From Pseudescherichia sp031987975 (GTDB taxonomy: Bacteria; Pseudomonadota; Gammaproteobacteria; Enterobacterales; Enterobacteriaceae), in assembly GCF_031987975.1 (NCBI RefSeq), contig NZ_DALZYX010000009.1:139517-203516 (forward strand): a DNA stretch of 64,000 bases, written 5' to 3'. Made by a program: the position numbers and the translations under genes. Numbering within the stretch: the first letter of the stretch is position 1; every line of letters begins with the position of its first letter. Under the pieces are notes generated by a model. The model ran no database searches. It saw only the letters and a list, made by a program, of their open reading frames with translations, and was not told the DNA's origin. Of this stretch, positions 16,036 to 25,138 are shown one piece after another.

Positions 16036-17448
16036 TTACTTACGGAAACTCTCTACGCGCTTCTTGCCGACCAGCAGCCAGAATGCGCCCAGCACCACGA
16101 ACCACAGCGGCGTGACGATCAGCGCCTGACGGGTATCCTCTTCCAGGGTCAGCAGCACCAGCACAAAGGCAAAGAACGCCATGCACACCCAGCACATCAC
16201 CTTACCCAGCGGCATCTTGTAGATCGACTTCGCGTGCAGCTCCGGACGGCGCTTACGGTAGACCAGATATGAGCAGAGAATAATGGTCCAGACGAACATA
16301 AACAGGATCGCTGATACGGTGGTGATCATGGTGAAGGCCGCAATCACGCTCGGGTTCACGTAGAGGATCACCACACCGCCCAGCAGGCAGATGCAAGAGA
16401 AGGTCAGGCCGGTAGCCGGTACGGCACGCTTCGACAGCTTGCCGAAGCTCTTCGGTGCCACGCCGTCCTGGGCCAAGCCAAACAGCATCCGGCTGGTGGA
16501 GAAGACGCCGCTGTTTGCCGAGGAGGCCGCAGAGGTCAGCACCACAAAGTTAATGATGCTCGCCGCAGCTGGCAGGCCCACCAGCACAAACAGCTCAACG
16601 AACGGGCTTTTGTTCGGTACCACCGAGCTCCACGGCGTCACGGACATGATCACAATCAGCGCGAAGACGTAGAACATAATGATACGGATAGGAATAGAGT
16701 TAATCGCACGTGGCAGTGATTTCTCCGGATCTTTGGTCTCGGCTGCCGTGGTGCCTACCAGCTCAATACCGACAAAGGCAAAGACCGCGATCTGGAAACC
16801 GGCAAAGAAGCCGCTCAGCCCTTTCGGGAACCAGCCGCCATCATCCCACAGGTGGGTAAAGGAGGCCTCAACGCCGGTTGGCGACTGGAAGTTCATCAGC
16901 ACCATGACCACGCCTACGATAATCAGCGACACGATGGCGACGATTTTGATCATCGCAAACCAGAACTCCATCTCACCGAACAGCTTCACCGTCGCCAGGT
17001 TAAGGCTCAGCAGCAGCGCGATCACCGCCAGCGAGGCCACCCAGTCCGACAGTCCGGGGAACCAGAACTGGGCGTAGGCGGTGATGGCTACCACGTCCGC
17101 CATGCCGGTGACCACCCAGCAGAACCAGTAAGTCCAGCCGGTAAAGTAGCCCGCCCAGGGACCGAGCAGATCGGCAGCAAAGTCGCTAAACGACTTGTAT
17201 TCGAGGTTCGACAGCAGCAGCTCGCCCATGGCGCGCATCACGAAAAAGAGCATGAAGCCAATGATCATATAAACAAATATGATCGACGGGCCGGCAAGGC
17301 TGATTGTTTTACCCGATCCCATAAACAGCCCGGTACCGATGGCACCCCCAATGGCAATAAGCTGGATATGACGGTTTGTAAGATGACGTCGTAGCGACTG
17401 CTCGGCCGGAGCCTGCTCGTCGGTAGCGACTTTGATCTGATCTACCAT
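16036..17448 (-). CDS. cycA: D-serine/D-alanine/glycine:H+ symporter CycA
   Basis: A 470-residue APC-superfamily permease with 12 predicted membrane helices, identical in length to E. coli CycA, which imports glycine, D-alanine, D-serine and D-cycloserine. Characteristic segments are RRHLTNRHIQLIAIGGAIGTG (split around residue 20-40), MGELLLSNLEYKSFSDFA and FAFVGIELVGTTAAETKDP. It is on the same strand as fklB but 313 bp downstream of it, with its own long leader that holds a 14-bp palindrome. Confidence 0.97.
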   Translation of the reverse strand: MVDQIKVATDEQAPAEQSLRRHLTNRHIQLIAIGGAIGTGLFMGSGKTISLAGPSIIFVYMIIGFMLFFVMRAMGELLLSNLEYKSFSDFAADLLGPWAGYFTGWTYWFCWVVTGMADVVAITAYAQFWFPGLSDWVASLAVIALLLSLNLATVKLFGEMEFWFAMIKIVAIVSLIIVGVVMVLMNFQSPTGVEASFTHLWDDGGWFPKGLSGFFAGFQIAVFAFVGIELVGTTAAETKDPEKSLPRAINSIPIRIIMFYVFALIVIMSVTPWSSVVPNKSPFVELFVLVGLPAAASIINFVVLTSAASSANSGVFSTSRMLFGLAQDGVAPKSFGKLSKRAVPATGLTFSCICLLGGVVILYVNPSVIAAFTMITTVSAILFMFVWTIILCSYLVYRKRRPELHAKSIYKMPLGKVMCWVCMAFFAFVLVLLTLEEDTRQALIVTPLWFVVLGAFWLLVGKKRVESFRK

Positions 17449-17761
17449 GTGTTTATTTCCTGTACCTGTCTGTGTTGTTGAGGCTCTTCTGGCCTTTCAT
17501 TGCGTGACGCCGCAGGGCGCCTGAATGTGGACTCATCGATATTAGGTAAGAATCGGAGGGATGAATACTGCGATTTAAAAGCAATGTTACACTTATGTTA
17601 AAAATGAGTGTGATATCACACCACTACCTGGATTTGGCTCACAAAAATACACGCAAAAAATGCATTTGCAAGATTAAGTATCGACATTTCTGTAAAGAGT
17701 GGAGGATATGCGGAATTGTCGCTTCCTCCCCCCATTTGGGGAGAGGAATCGTTTAGCAGCG
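17449..17761 (-). promoter_or_regulatory. cycA upstream region with a perfect palindrome and the fklB 3' hairpin
   Basis: No gene is seen in these 313 bases. A perfect 14-bp palindrome, GTGTGAT-ATCACAC, is at 17608-17621, about 160 bases before cycA. It has the CRP half-sites TGTGA/TCACA but only two bases between them instead of six, so it is not a normal CRP site. At 17723-17748 an imperfect hairpin (TTCCTC with GAGGAA plus a CCCC/GGGG inner stem) lies just beyond the fklB stop and may stabilise or end that transcript. Confidence 0.5.
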
Positions 17762-18382
17762 TTACAGAATTTCCAGCAGCTCGACTTCAAACACCAGGGT
17801 GCTGAACGGCGGAATCGATGCGCCCGCACCGCGCTCGCCGTAGGCCAGGTTCTGCGGAATGGTCAGCTCCCACTTCGAGCCGACCGGCATCAGGGTCAGC
17901 GCTTCGATCCAGCCTGGGATCACGCCGTTAACCGGAAACTCAGCCGGTTCGCCACGGGCCACGGAGCTGTCAAAGACCGAGCCGTCCGTCAGCTTACCGG
18001 TGTAGTGCACGCGCACGCGGTCGGTACGCGCCGGGATAGCGCCCTCGCCCTGCTTGATGACGCGGAACTGCAGGCCGGACTCGGTGCTGTTCACGCCTTC
18101 ACGCTCGCGGTTCTCGTCCAGATACTTCTCGCCCTCTTCCGCCATCGCGGCAAAGCGTTCGCGACGCACCGCATCGGCACGCTCGTGAATTTCACGCAGC
18201 GCACGATGAACAACATCCACCGGCACAGCAGGCTGTTTACCTGCCAGCGCGTCGGCAATACCGGCAACCAGCGCTTCCGGCAGCAGGCCCTGGAGGCCAG
18301 ACTCGCTCAGCTGCTGGCCTACCTGCAGGCCGATACCGTAACTTGCCTGTGCTTCGATAGTGTCAAACGTCGGGGTTGTCAT
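17762..18382 (-). CDS. fklB: FKBP-type peptidyl-prolyl isomerase FklB (FKBP22)
   Basis: A 206-residue protein matching E. coli FklB. An N-terminal dimerisation helix bundle (about 1-90, LQVGQQLSESGLQGLLPEAL) precedes the FKBP domain (about 115-206, VHYTGKLTDGSVFDSS, FPVNGVIPGW, YGERGAGASIPPFSTLVFEVELL). It catalyses cis-trans isomerisation of X-Pro bonds in the cytoplasm. The frame is open 36 codons further upstream, but the ATG at 18380-18382 has AAAGGA just before it and gives the family N-terminus MTTPTF. Confidence 0.96.
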   Translation of the reverse strand: MTTPTFDTIEAQASYGIGLQVGQQLSESGLQGLLPEALVAGIADALAGKQPAVPVDVVHRALREIHERADAVRRERFAAMAEEGEKYLDENREREGVNSTESGLQFRVIKQGEGAIPARTDRVRVHYTGKLTDGSVFDSSVARGEPAEFPVNGVIPGWIEALTLMPVGSKWELTIPQNLAYGERGAGASIPPFSTLVFEVELLEIL

Positions 18383-18614
18383 GGGTTTTCCTTTCATCGT
18401 ATTAAAAGTAGCGGGCAGCATAGCAGCCGCGCCGCACCGGGTAAAACTTTGTCGCAGGGAGGGTGACAAATCGCAGCGAAAAAGAAACAATAGAGAGGGG
18501 TAAGATTATTCCCGATCCCAGGTCACGAAAGAGCGCTTTACTACGCGAGTCAGGCAGTTAGCAATCTATACTCAGTGATACAGGAAAATAACGACGCGGA
18601 GCAGGAGGAAAGCC

Positions 18615-19253
18615 ATGCCCGGGCGATTTGCACTGAAACCGACTCTGGCGAAAATCTGGTACGCGCCGGATAACTTTCGCATTATGGATCCGCTGCCCCC
18701 TGCGCACCGTCGCGGCATTATTATTGCGGCTCTGCTGATTATCATTGGCTTCTTGCTGCCGTCCGGGGACAACGCCGACGATGCGCCGGTCAGGCGTGAC
18801 GCCCAGCTGGATATCGCCCCGTCCCAGCCAGCACCTACAGCCCAGCCCGCCGCGCCAACGGTGAGCGATCCCCAGCTGGTTGCGCCGGTTGCCCCGGAGC
18901 CAATCCAGGAGCAGGAGCAGCCGGAAGATACGCAAAGCAATACCGCGCAGACTAACGTCGTGCAGCCCTTCCAGGAGTCAGGAGGCATCGATCAGCAGTG
19001 GCGGACCTACCGCATTGCGTCTGGCCAAACGCTGGCCCAGCTGTTCCGCGATCATAACCTGCCGGCGACGGACGTCTATGCAATGGCGCAGGTCGAGGGC
19101 AGCGGCAAGCCGCTCAGCACGCTGCAAACCGGCCAGGTGGTGAAGATCCGCCAGAACGCCAGTGGCGTGGTCACCGGCCTGACAATTGAAACCGGCGATG
19201 GCGAGGTGCTGTTTACCCGCCAGGCCAACGGCAGCTTTATCCGCGCCCGCTGA
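18615..19253 (+). CDS. ytfB: Cell-division-associated membrane protein YtfB (OapA family)
   Basis: A 212-residue protein, same length as E. coli YtfB. It has a cytoplasmic N-terminus (MDPLPPAHRRG), one membrane helix (about 36-53), a Pro/Gln/Ala-rich linker (about 60-125) and a C-terminal OapA/LysM-like domain (about 130-212, WRTYRIASGQTLAQLFRDHNLPATDVYAMA) thought to bind septal peptidoglycan glycans. YtfB localises to the division ring in E. coli. It is divergent from fklB across 232 bp; an AGGAGGA-like site lies before the ATG. Confidence 0.94.
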   Translation: MPGRFALKPTLAKIWYAPDNFRIMDPLPPAHRRGIIIAALLIIIGFLLPSGDNADDAPVRRDAQLDIAPSQPAPTAQPAAPTVSDPQLVAPVAPEPIQEQEQPEDTQSNTAQTNVVQPFQESGGIDQQWRTYRIASGQTLAQLFRDHNLPATDVYAMAQVEGSGKPLSTLQTGQVVKIRQNASGVVTGLTIETGDGEVLFTRQANGSFIRAR

Positions 19254-19266
19254 TTTCAGGCGTTTT

Positions 19267-19293
19267 CCCCGGTGGCGCTCGCGCTTACCGGGG
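19267..19293. repeat. REP-like hairpin between ytfB and the DMT permease
   Basis: CCCCGGT (19267-19273) pairs with ACCGGGG (19287-19293), with a GGCGCTCGCGCTT loop, between two convergent genes. Confidence 0.65.
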
Positions 19294-19299
19294 CTACGA

Positions 19300-20229
19300 T
19301 TACGCTTTGGGTTTATTAACCCACCAGATCCCCGAGCAGACCAGCACCAGCGCAATGGCGTATTTCATCTCAAGGATGTTCTCCCCCAGGAAGATCGCTG
19401 ACAGCACCGTGCCCGCTACCGGGATCACAAAGTTAAACGGCGCAATCATGCTGACGCGGTTGTACTTGAGCAGGACGCTCCACAGAGCGAAGGCAATGGA
19501 TGAGAGCAGCGTAAGATAGCCGAGGAGCACCGCCGCCGTCACGCTATGGACCACCAGCGTGCCGCCGGTCAGATAGCCGCCGAGCACCAGTACCCCGCCG
19601 CCAAACGCCAGCTGCCACCCGGTCATCACCGTCGGGTCAACGGTTTGCGAGATGCGTTTGCCATACAGCATCGAGGCGGAGAGAATAAACGCCGCCAGCA
19701 CCACAAAGCCGTCCCCCATCATGCTAAAGCTGAAATCCAGCAGCGAGTGATTGAAGTTCACCAGCATCACCCCGGTAAAGCCCAGCACGCAGCCGATGCT
19801 CTTGTTATAGCTTAGCCTGTCATTTTTATAGATCAGGTGGGCCAGCAGCACGCTGAAAAAGGTGCCTGTGGCGTTCATGATCGAGCCTTTTACCCCAGTG
19901 GTAAAGGCGAGGCCGATATAGAAAAAAATGTACTGAATTGAGGTTTGCGTCAGGCCCAGAATCGCTAGCTGACCATACTGGCGTGGGCTGAGCCGGGCGA
20001 TAGGTTTACGCTGCGCCATCGCGAACAACAGCAGCAAAAGTCCGGCAAACAGAAAGCGATAGCCAGCAAAGACGATCTTCGAGGGGATATCGTCGGTGGC
20101 AATAGCAAAGAGTTCATAGCCGCTCTTGATTGCGGGATAGGAGCTGCCCCAGAGTAGACAGCAGAGCGTAGCCCCGGCGTAGGCGACGTTTCTACGGGCA
20201 AAAACCGGTACTGAAGAGACTGTTTCCAT
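19300..20229 (-). CDS. EamA/DMT-family permease
   Basis: A 309-residue permease with about ten hydrophobic helices and two EamA repeats (first from WGSSYPAIKSG, second from FVVLAAFILSASMLYGKRI). The substrate is unknown; the family includes exporters of amino acids and other small metabolites. The frame is open upstream through the rplI terminator, so the ATG at 20227-20229, directly behind GGTGAGG, is taken as start. Transcription could be partly by read-through from the ribosomal operon, but an efficient terminator separates them. I do not recall a counterpart here in E. coli K-12, which has yjfZ/ytfA in this gap. Confidence 0.85.
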   Translation of the reverse strand: METVSSVPVFARRNVAYAGATLCCLLWGSSYPAIKSGYELFAIATDDIPSKIVFAGYRFLFAGLLLLLFAMAQRKPIARLSPRQYGQLAILGLTQTSIQYIFFYIGLAFTTGVKGSIMNATGTFFSVLLAHLIYKNDRLSYNKSIGCVLGFTGVMLVNFNHSLLDFSFSMMGDGFVVLAAFILSASMLYGKRISQTVDPTVMTGWQLAFGGGVLVLGGYLTGGTLVVHSVTAAVLLGYLTLLSSIAFALWSVLLKYNRVSMIAPFNFVIPVAGTVLSAIFLGENILEMKYAIALVLVCSGIWWVNKPKA

Positions 20230-20331
20230 TTCCTCACCAAAATTAAAATCGTGTTTTGATTTATTATCAGTGAAGGGGGAAGGAATTGATACCTGGCACC
20301 GTTGGGAGTGTCGGCGGGGTCGCAAAAAGCA

Positions 20332-20356
20332 AAACGCCTGCACAAGGCAGGCGTTT
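20332..20356 (-). terminator. Terminator of the rpsF-priB-rpsR-rplI operon
   Basis: AAACGCCTGC (20332-20341) pairs perfectly with GCAGGCGTTT (20347-20356), loop of five. On the minus strand the stem is followed by TTTTGCTTTTT. It lies 28 bp beyond the rplI stop. Confidence 0.92.
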
Positions 20357-20384
20357 CGGTGTCATCTCAAACGAGAGTCGCAGA

Positions 20385-20834
20385 TTACTCAGCAACCACG
20401 TTGATGATAACTTTAGCAAACACTTCGCTGTGAACCTGGAAGTCCACTTCGTGCTCACCGGTAGTACGCAGAACGCCGTTCGGCAGACGAACTTCGCTCT
20501 TAGCTACGTCAACGCCAGCTGCAGTTACAGCGTCAGCGATGTCGCGAGTACCGATGGAACCGAACAGTTTACCTTCGTCGCCAGCTTTAGACGCGATGGT
20601 AACGGTGCCCAGTGCGTTGATTTTCTCAGCGCGAGCTTCTGCAGCGTTCTGAACGTCAGCCAGTTTAGCTTCCAGTTCAGCACGGCGTGCTTCGAAGAAT
20701 TCAACGTTTTTCTTGGTAGCAGGAACAGCTTTGCCCTGCGGTACCAGGAAGTTACGAGCGTAGCCCGCTTTAACGTTAACCTGGTCGCCCAGGCTACCGA
20801 GGTTTGCTACTTTATCAAGCAGAATAACTTGCAT
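20385..20834 (-). CDS. rplI: 50S ribosomal protein bL9
   Basis: A 149-residue protein identical in length to E. coli L9. It shows the N-terminal RNA-binding domain (MQVILLDKVANLGSLGDQV, GYARNFLVPQGKA), the long connecting helix (about 40-75) and the C-terminal domain. It binds 23S rRNA domain V near the L1 stalk and helps maintain reading frame. Last gene of the rpsF operon, 41 bp after rpsR. Confidence 0.98.
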   Translation of the reverse strand: MQVILLDKVANLGSLGDQVNVKAGYARNFLVPQGKAVPATKKNVEFFEARRAELEAKLADVQNAAEARAEKINALGTVTIASKAGDEGKLFGSIGTRDIADAVTAAGVDVAKSEVRLPNGVLRTTGEHEVDFQVHSEVFAKVIINVVAE

Positions 20835-20875
20835 TACCTTATCCTCTCAAAGTCGTATTAATGGACCGTGCCCGA

Positions 20876-21422
<547 letters not shown>

Positions 21423-21428
21423 CAGAAA

Positions 21429-21824
21429 TTACTCTTCAGAATCCCCAGCATCTTCAGCATCTGCGGTTTCGTTAGCGAAATCATCGCGACGCTCACGGCG
21501 CTCGTCTTTCGCTTTAACCATCGGAGATGCTTCAGTAACAGCGTTTTTGGTACGCATAACCATGCTGCGGATAACGGCATCGTTGAAGCGGAAGTTAGTT
21601 TCCAGCTCATCGATCGCTTCCTGCGGCGCTTCAACGTTCAGCAGAACGTAGTGTGCTTTGTGCAGTTTGTTGATCGGATAAGCCAGCTGACGGCGGCCCC
21701 AGTCTTCCAGACGGTGGATCGTGCCTTCTGCTGCAGTGATAGCACCAGTGTAACGCTCGATCATGCCCGGAACCTGTTCGCTCTGGTCAGGATGGACCAT
21801 AAAAACGATTTCGTAATGACGCAT
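21429..21824 (-). CDS. rpsF: 30S ribosomal protein bS6
   Basis: A 131-residue protein matching E. coli S6 (MRHYEIVFMVHPDQSEQVPGM). The acidic C-terminus ends EDAGDSEE; in E. coli RimK adds glutamates to the final Glu residues. First gene of the operon, with an AAGGAGC ribosome-binding site, a roughly 90-base leader containing an inverted repeat, and a good sigma-70 promoter. Confidence 0.98.
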   Translation of the reverse strand: MRHYEIVFMVHPDQSEQVPGMIERYTGAITAAEGTIHRLEDWGRRQLAYPINKLHKAHYVLLNVEAPQEAIDELETNFRFNDAVIRSMVMRTKNAVTEASPMVKAKDERRERRDDFANETADAEDAGDSEE

Positions 21825-21863
21825 CGAATTGCTCCTTACGGATTATTCAGCCTCCTGTCAGGG

Positions 21864-21910
21864 TCAGCCGCGGCCCATGGAAGCAAGGAACGTTTTTGAA
21901 AGGCGGCTGA
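21864..21910 (-). promoter_or_regulatory. Inverted repeat in the rpsF leader (possible S6:S18 autoregulatory element)
   Basis: TCAGCCGC (21864-21871) and GCGGCTGA (21903-21910) can pair over 8 bp in the untranslated leader, about 40-85 bases before the rpsF start. Leaders of rpsF in many bacteria carry a structure bound by the S6:S18 complex; that this is the element is inference from position. Confidence 0.45.
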
Positions 21911-21924
21911 AAAATTGACGCGTA

Positions 21925-21953
21925 ATCATACTTGCGAAGCCAGACGAACTCAA
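21925..21953 (-). promoter_or_regulatory. Sigma-70 promoter of the rpsF operon
   Basis: On the minus strand TTGAGT (21948-21953) and TATGAT (21925-21930) are separated by 17 bases, the ideal spacing, giving a leader of about 90 bases before rpsF. Confidence 0.75.
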
Positions 21954-22178
21954 GGTGATTGCACAAATAATTCGCACAAAGCGTGAAGTGCACTTTTTCG
22001 GCAGGTCTAAGCTTGCTCAATCAGCCTTGCAGTAAATTTTTGTACAACTGCAGCAGAAACGATCGCGGTGAGTTTTCCCGCCAGTGAGTACACTTTATAG
22101 AAGCCCGAACGCGAGTGAGGAGCGGCTCCTCTACGATCGCGCATCAGAGAGCTGTTGATGAGTGAGTTGGGGTGCAAC

Positions 22179-22388
22179 ATGATGAAAATATTGACCATTC
22201 CACTACTGACGACGTTGCTTCTGGGCACCAGCGCAACGGCGGCTATTCATGTCGATCCGCATCCGGAACGCAATATGGATGACGTGATGAGCTTAGGCGT
22301 AGTATATATAAACCACAATCACGCCACTGACAGTGAAGCTGGCCAGCCCCCAACGCAAGAGAGTGAGGCACACGCTGCAAAGTACTAA
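22179..22388 (+). pseudogene. yjfY: yjfY, DUF1471 periplasmic protein, C-terminally truncated
   Basis: A 69-codon frame whose first part matches E. coli YjfY: signal peptide (about 2-23, cut after TAA/TATA) and NMDDVMSLGVVYINHN, the hallmark of the YhcN/BhsA (DUF1471) family. After HAAKY it stops, whereas family members continue about 20 residues through a final beta-strand of the type HVI...A.IYR, needed to complete the fold. No remnant of that end is found after the stop; the DNA passes directly into the MFS gene. GGGG 6 bases before the ATG at 22179 supports the start. It is divergent from rpsF as in E. coli. It may be a broken gene or a shortened but expressed one. Confidence 0.7.
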
Positions 22389-23583
22389 TACCGAATACCG
22401 CTCCACGACGCTGAGTCGTATTCCGCGGGGCGTCTGGGTTCTCGGCGGCGTTAGCCTGCTTATGGATGTTTCATCAGAGATGATCCACAGCCTGCTGCCG
22501 CTGTTTATGGCCACCACCCTCGGCGCCAGCGTTATTATTATTGGCCTCATCGAGGGTCTGGCCGAAGCCACCGCCCTGATTATTAAAGTCTTCTCTGGCG
22601 TGCTCAGCGACTACCTTGGCAAACGCAAGGGGCTGGCCATGCTCGGCTACGGCCTTGGTGCATTAAGCAAGCCGCTCTTCGCCCTCGCAGGCTCCTCAGG
22701 CATGGTGCTCACCGCGCGGATGATCGACCGCGTCGGCAAAGGCATTCGCGGCGCACCGCGGGATGCGCTGGTGGCCGACGTCACACCGCCTGAGATCCGT
22801 GGCGCGGCTTACGGGCTACGTCAGTCGCTGGATACCGTTGGCGCGTTTCTCGGGCCGCTGCTGGCGGTGGCTCTGATGTTTGTCTGGCACAACGACTTTC
22901 AGGCTATCTTCTGGGTGGCCGTTATTCCGGGCGTCATGTCCATCGCCCTGCTCTGGTTTGGCCTGCGCGAACCCAAAAACCCTGTAGCCCATAAACGGAC
23001 CAACCCGCTGCGCCGGGAAAGCCTAAAGAAGCTCAGCGCTGCCTACTGGTGGGTAGTAGGCTTAGGAGCCATCTTTACCCTGGCCCGCTTTAGCGAGGCG
23101 TTTCTTGTTCTGCGTGCCAATCAGATGGGAATCCCGCTTTTCGCCATCCCGCTGGTGATGGTCGCCATGAACCTGGTCTACAGCCTGACGGCCTATCCGT
23201 TTGGCAAGCTGTCTGACCGCATGAGCCATAGCGGCCTGTTACAAGCCGGACTGCTGGTGCTGATCGCCGCAGACATCGCTCTAGCGCTCAGCCAGCACTG
23301 GGGCACGCTGCTGATCGGCGTTGGTCTGTGGGGGATCCATATGGGCATGACCCAGGGCCTGCTGGCTGCCATGATCGCCCACACCGCCCCGCCAGAGCTG
23401 CGTGGCACCGCCTTCGGCATGTTCAATCTGATTAGCGGCATCGCGATGCTGCTGGCCAGCACCGGCGCGGGTATCCTGTGGGAGACGCTGGGTGCCGCTT
23501 CGACCTTCTACGCAGGAGCGATTATCTGCGTGATTACGCTGCTGGGTATGCGGCTTACCCCTGCGGCATACCAGCAGCGTTAA
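22363..23583 (+). CDS. MFS transporter of unknown substrate
   Basis: A roughly 406-residue major facilitator permease with about 12 membrane helices. Motifs include VSLLMDVSSEMIHSLLP in helix 1, the motif A-like region GVLSDYLGKRKG and RVGKGIRGAPRDALVAD, which defines a family present in many proteobacteria without an assigned substrate. The start is uncertain: GTG at 22333 (no Shine-Dalgarno), GTG at 22363 (used here), or a CTG at 22375 that has TGAGG about 6 bases upstream. All lie inside the truncated yjfY frame, so the two overlap in different frames. It is convergent with ulaF (6 bp between stops). Not part of this locus in E. coli K-12. Confidence 0.85.
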   Translation: MRHTLQSTNTEYRSTTLSRIPRGVWVLGGVSLLMDVSSEMIHSLLPLFMATTLGASVIIIGLIEGLAEATALIIKVFSGVLSDYLGKRKGLAMLGYGLGALSKPLFALAGSSGMVLTARMIDRVGKGIRGAPRDALVADVTPPEIRGAAYGLRQSLDTVGAFLGPLLAVALMFVWHNDFQAIFWVAVIPGVMSIALLWFGLREPKNPVAHKRTNPLRRESLKKLSAAYWWVVGLGAIFTLARFSEAFLVLRANQMGIPLFAIPLVMVAMNLVYSLTAYPFGKLSDRMSHSGLLQAGLLVLIAADIALALSQHWGTLLIGVGLWGIHMGMTQGLLAAMIAHTAPPELRGTAFGMFNLISGIAMLLASTGAGILWETLGAASTFYAGAIICVITLLGMRLTPAAYQQR

Positions 23584-23589
23584 GCACGT

Positions 23590-24276
23590 TTACTTCTGTC
23601 CGTAATAGGCGTGGGAACCGTGCTTGCGCATAAAGTGTTTAGCCATGAGGTAATCATCAATGGGCTTCAGGTCCGGATTGATGCCGCGCGCGATCCACGC
23701 CATTCGCGCCACCTCTTCCATCACCACCGCATTGTGTACCGCATCATGCGCATTCTTGCCCCAGGCAAAAGGTCCGTGCTGGTAGACCACCACGCCCGGC
23801 GTATGCAGCGGCTCGCGCTCCTTCAGCGTTTCGATGATGACCCTACCGGTGTTTAGCTCGTATTCGCCCTGCACCTCCTCCTCGGTTAGCGCCCGCGTGC
23901 AGGGTATATCGCCGAGGAAGTAATCTGCATGGGTCGTGCCCAGCGCCGGGATAGCCAGCCCGGCCTGCGCCCAGGCGGTTGCGTGCGTTGAGTGGGTATG
24001 CACCACGCCACCGAGGGAGGGATAGCGCCGATAGAGCGCCAGATGGGTGGCGGTATCGGAAGAGGGCCGCAGTTTACCCTCCACCACCTGCCCCTGCATA
24101 TCCACTATTACGATGTCGTCCACCGTCATCGCCTCATAGCTCACGCCGCTGGGCTTGATAGCCACCAGCCCGCGTACCCTGTCGATGGCGCTAACGTTGC
24201 CCCAGGTAAAGGTCACCAGACCGTGGCGGGGCAGATCCAGATTGGCCGCAAAAACCTGCTGTTTAAGCTGCTGCAT
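23590..24276 (-). CDS. ulaF: L-ribulose-5-phosphate 4-epimerase UlaF
   Basis: A 228-residue class II aldolase-fold enzyme (E. coli UlaF 228 aa) that converts L-ribulose 5-phosphate to D-xylulose 5-phosphate, the last step of anaerobic L-ascorbate breakdown. The zinc ligands are visible in HTHST (about 95-97) and YQHGPF (about 171). The N-terminus carries the substrate-binding TWGNVSAID and IKPSGVSY. It overlaps ulaE by 14 bp and is the last gene of the operon. Confidence 0.97.
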   Translation of the reverse strand: MQQLKQQVFAANLDLPRHGLVTFTWGNVSAIDRVRGLVAIKPSGVSYEAMTVDDIVIVDMQGQVVEGKLRPSSDTATHLALYRRYPSLGGVVHTHSTHATAWAQAGLAIPALGTTHADYFLGDIPCTRALTEEEVQGEYELNTGRVIIETLKEREPLHTPGVVVYQHGPFAWGKNAHDAVHNAVVMEEVARMAWIARGINPDLKPIDDYLMAKHFMRKHGSHAYYGQK

Positions 24277-25129
24277 GGGTATCCTCCACTAGTCCGGCCC
24301 GTGCCATGCGCTCGCACACCCACGCCCGCGCCTTCGCCACCTCCTGCAGCGGATCGGCCGCCGTCTCGCTCCACATTTCGATCAGGTAAGGCCCGCAGTA
24401 GCCGCTCTCTTTCAGCGTGCGGAAGCAGCGTTCGAAATCCACTACGCCGGTGCCAAAAGGAACGTTTTTGAATACGCCAGGACGGGTATCCTTCACGTGC
24501 ACCGCCACGATATGTCCGCTGCCTGCCCGCAGCTCCATCTGCACGTCGTTGTCCCACGCAGAAAGGTTGCCGATATCGGGATAGAGCTGAAACCACGGAT
24601 TATTCAGGTAGTGGGTATAGCCGAGGGCTTTGCTGATAGAGTTCATCAGCGGATAGTCCATGATCTCCATCGCCAGCGTCACCTGCGCACGGCTGGCCAT
24701 CTCCACGCTCTCCTTCAGCCCATCACGGAAACGGCGGCGCGTCTCGTCGTTGGCCTGCTGATAGTAGACGTCATAGCCAGCCAGCTGGATCACGCGGATG
24801 CCGACGTCCTGCGCCAGCTGAATAGCGCGACGCATGATCTCCAGCCCCTCGGCTCGCACCGCGTCATCTTCACTGCCCAGCGGAAAGCGACGGTGGGCAC
24901 TCAGGCACATAGAGGGAACCCGCACCCCGGTTTCAGCAACCGCTTTTACCAGCGCCAGACGCTGCTCTTGGCTCCAGCTAAGCCGGGCCAGCCGGACGTC
25001 AGTTTCGTCGATCGACATCTCAACAAAATCAAACCCCAGCGTTTTCGCAAGATTAAGGCGCTCATACCAGCACTCCCCGGCGGGGAGCGCTTTTTCATAG
25101 ATGCCAAGCGGCACGGTTTTCGACAGCAT
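24263..25129 (-). CDS. ulaE: L-xylulose-5-phosphate 3-epimerase UlaE
   Basis: A 288-residue TIM-barrel protein (E. coli UlaE 284 aa) that converts L-xylulose 5-phosphate to L-ribulose 5-phosphate. Metal-binding residues fall in TLAMEIMDYP, LYPDIGNLSAW, AVHVKDT and YLIEMWSE. Start and end match E. coli except for a slightly longer C-terminus (EDTHAAA). It sits 9 bp after ulaD. Confidence 0.97.
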   Translation of the reverse strand: MLSKTVPLGIYEKALPAGECWYERLNLAKTLGFDFVEMSIDETDVRLARLSWSQEQRLALVKAVAETGVRVPSMCLSAHRRFPLGSEDDAVRAEGLEIMRRAIQLAQDVGIRVIQLAGYDVYYQQANDETRRRFRDGLKESVEMASRAQVTLAMEIMDYPLMNSISKALGYTHYLNNPWFQLYPDIGNLSAWDNDVQMELRAGSGHIVAVHVKDTRPGVFKNVPFGTGVVDFERCFRTLKESGYCGPYLIEMWSETAADPLQEVAKARAWVCERMARAGLVEDTHAAA

Positions 25130-25138
25130 AGCCGCTCC

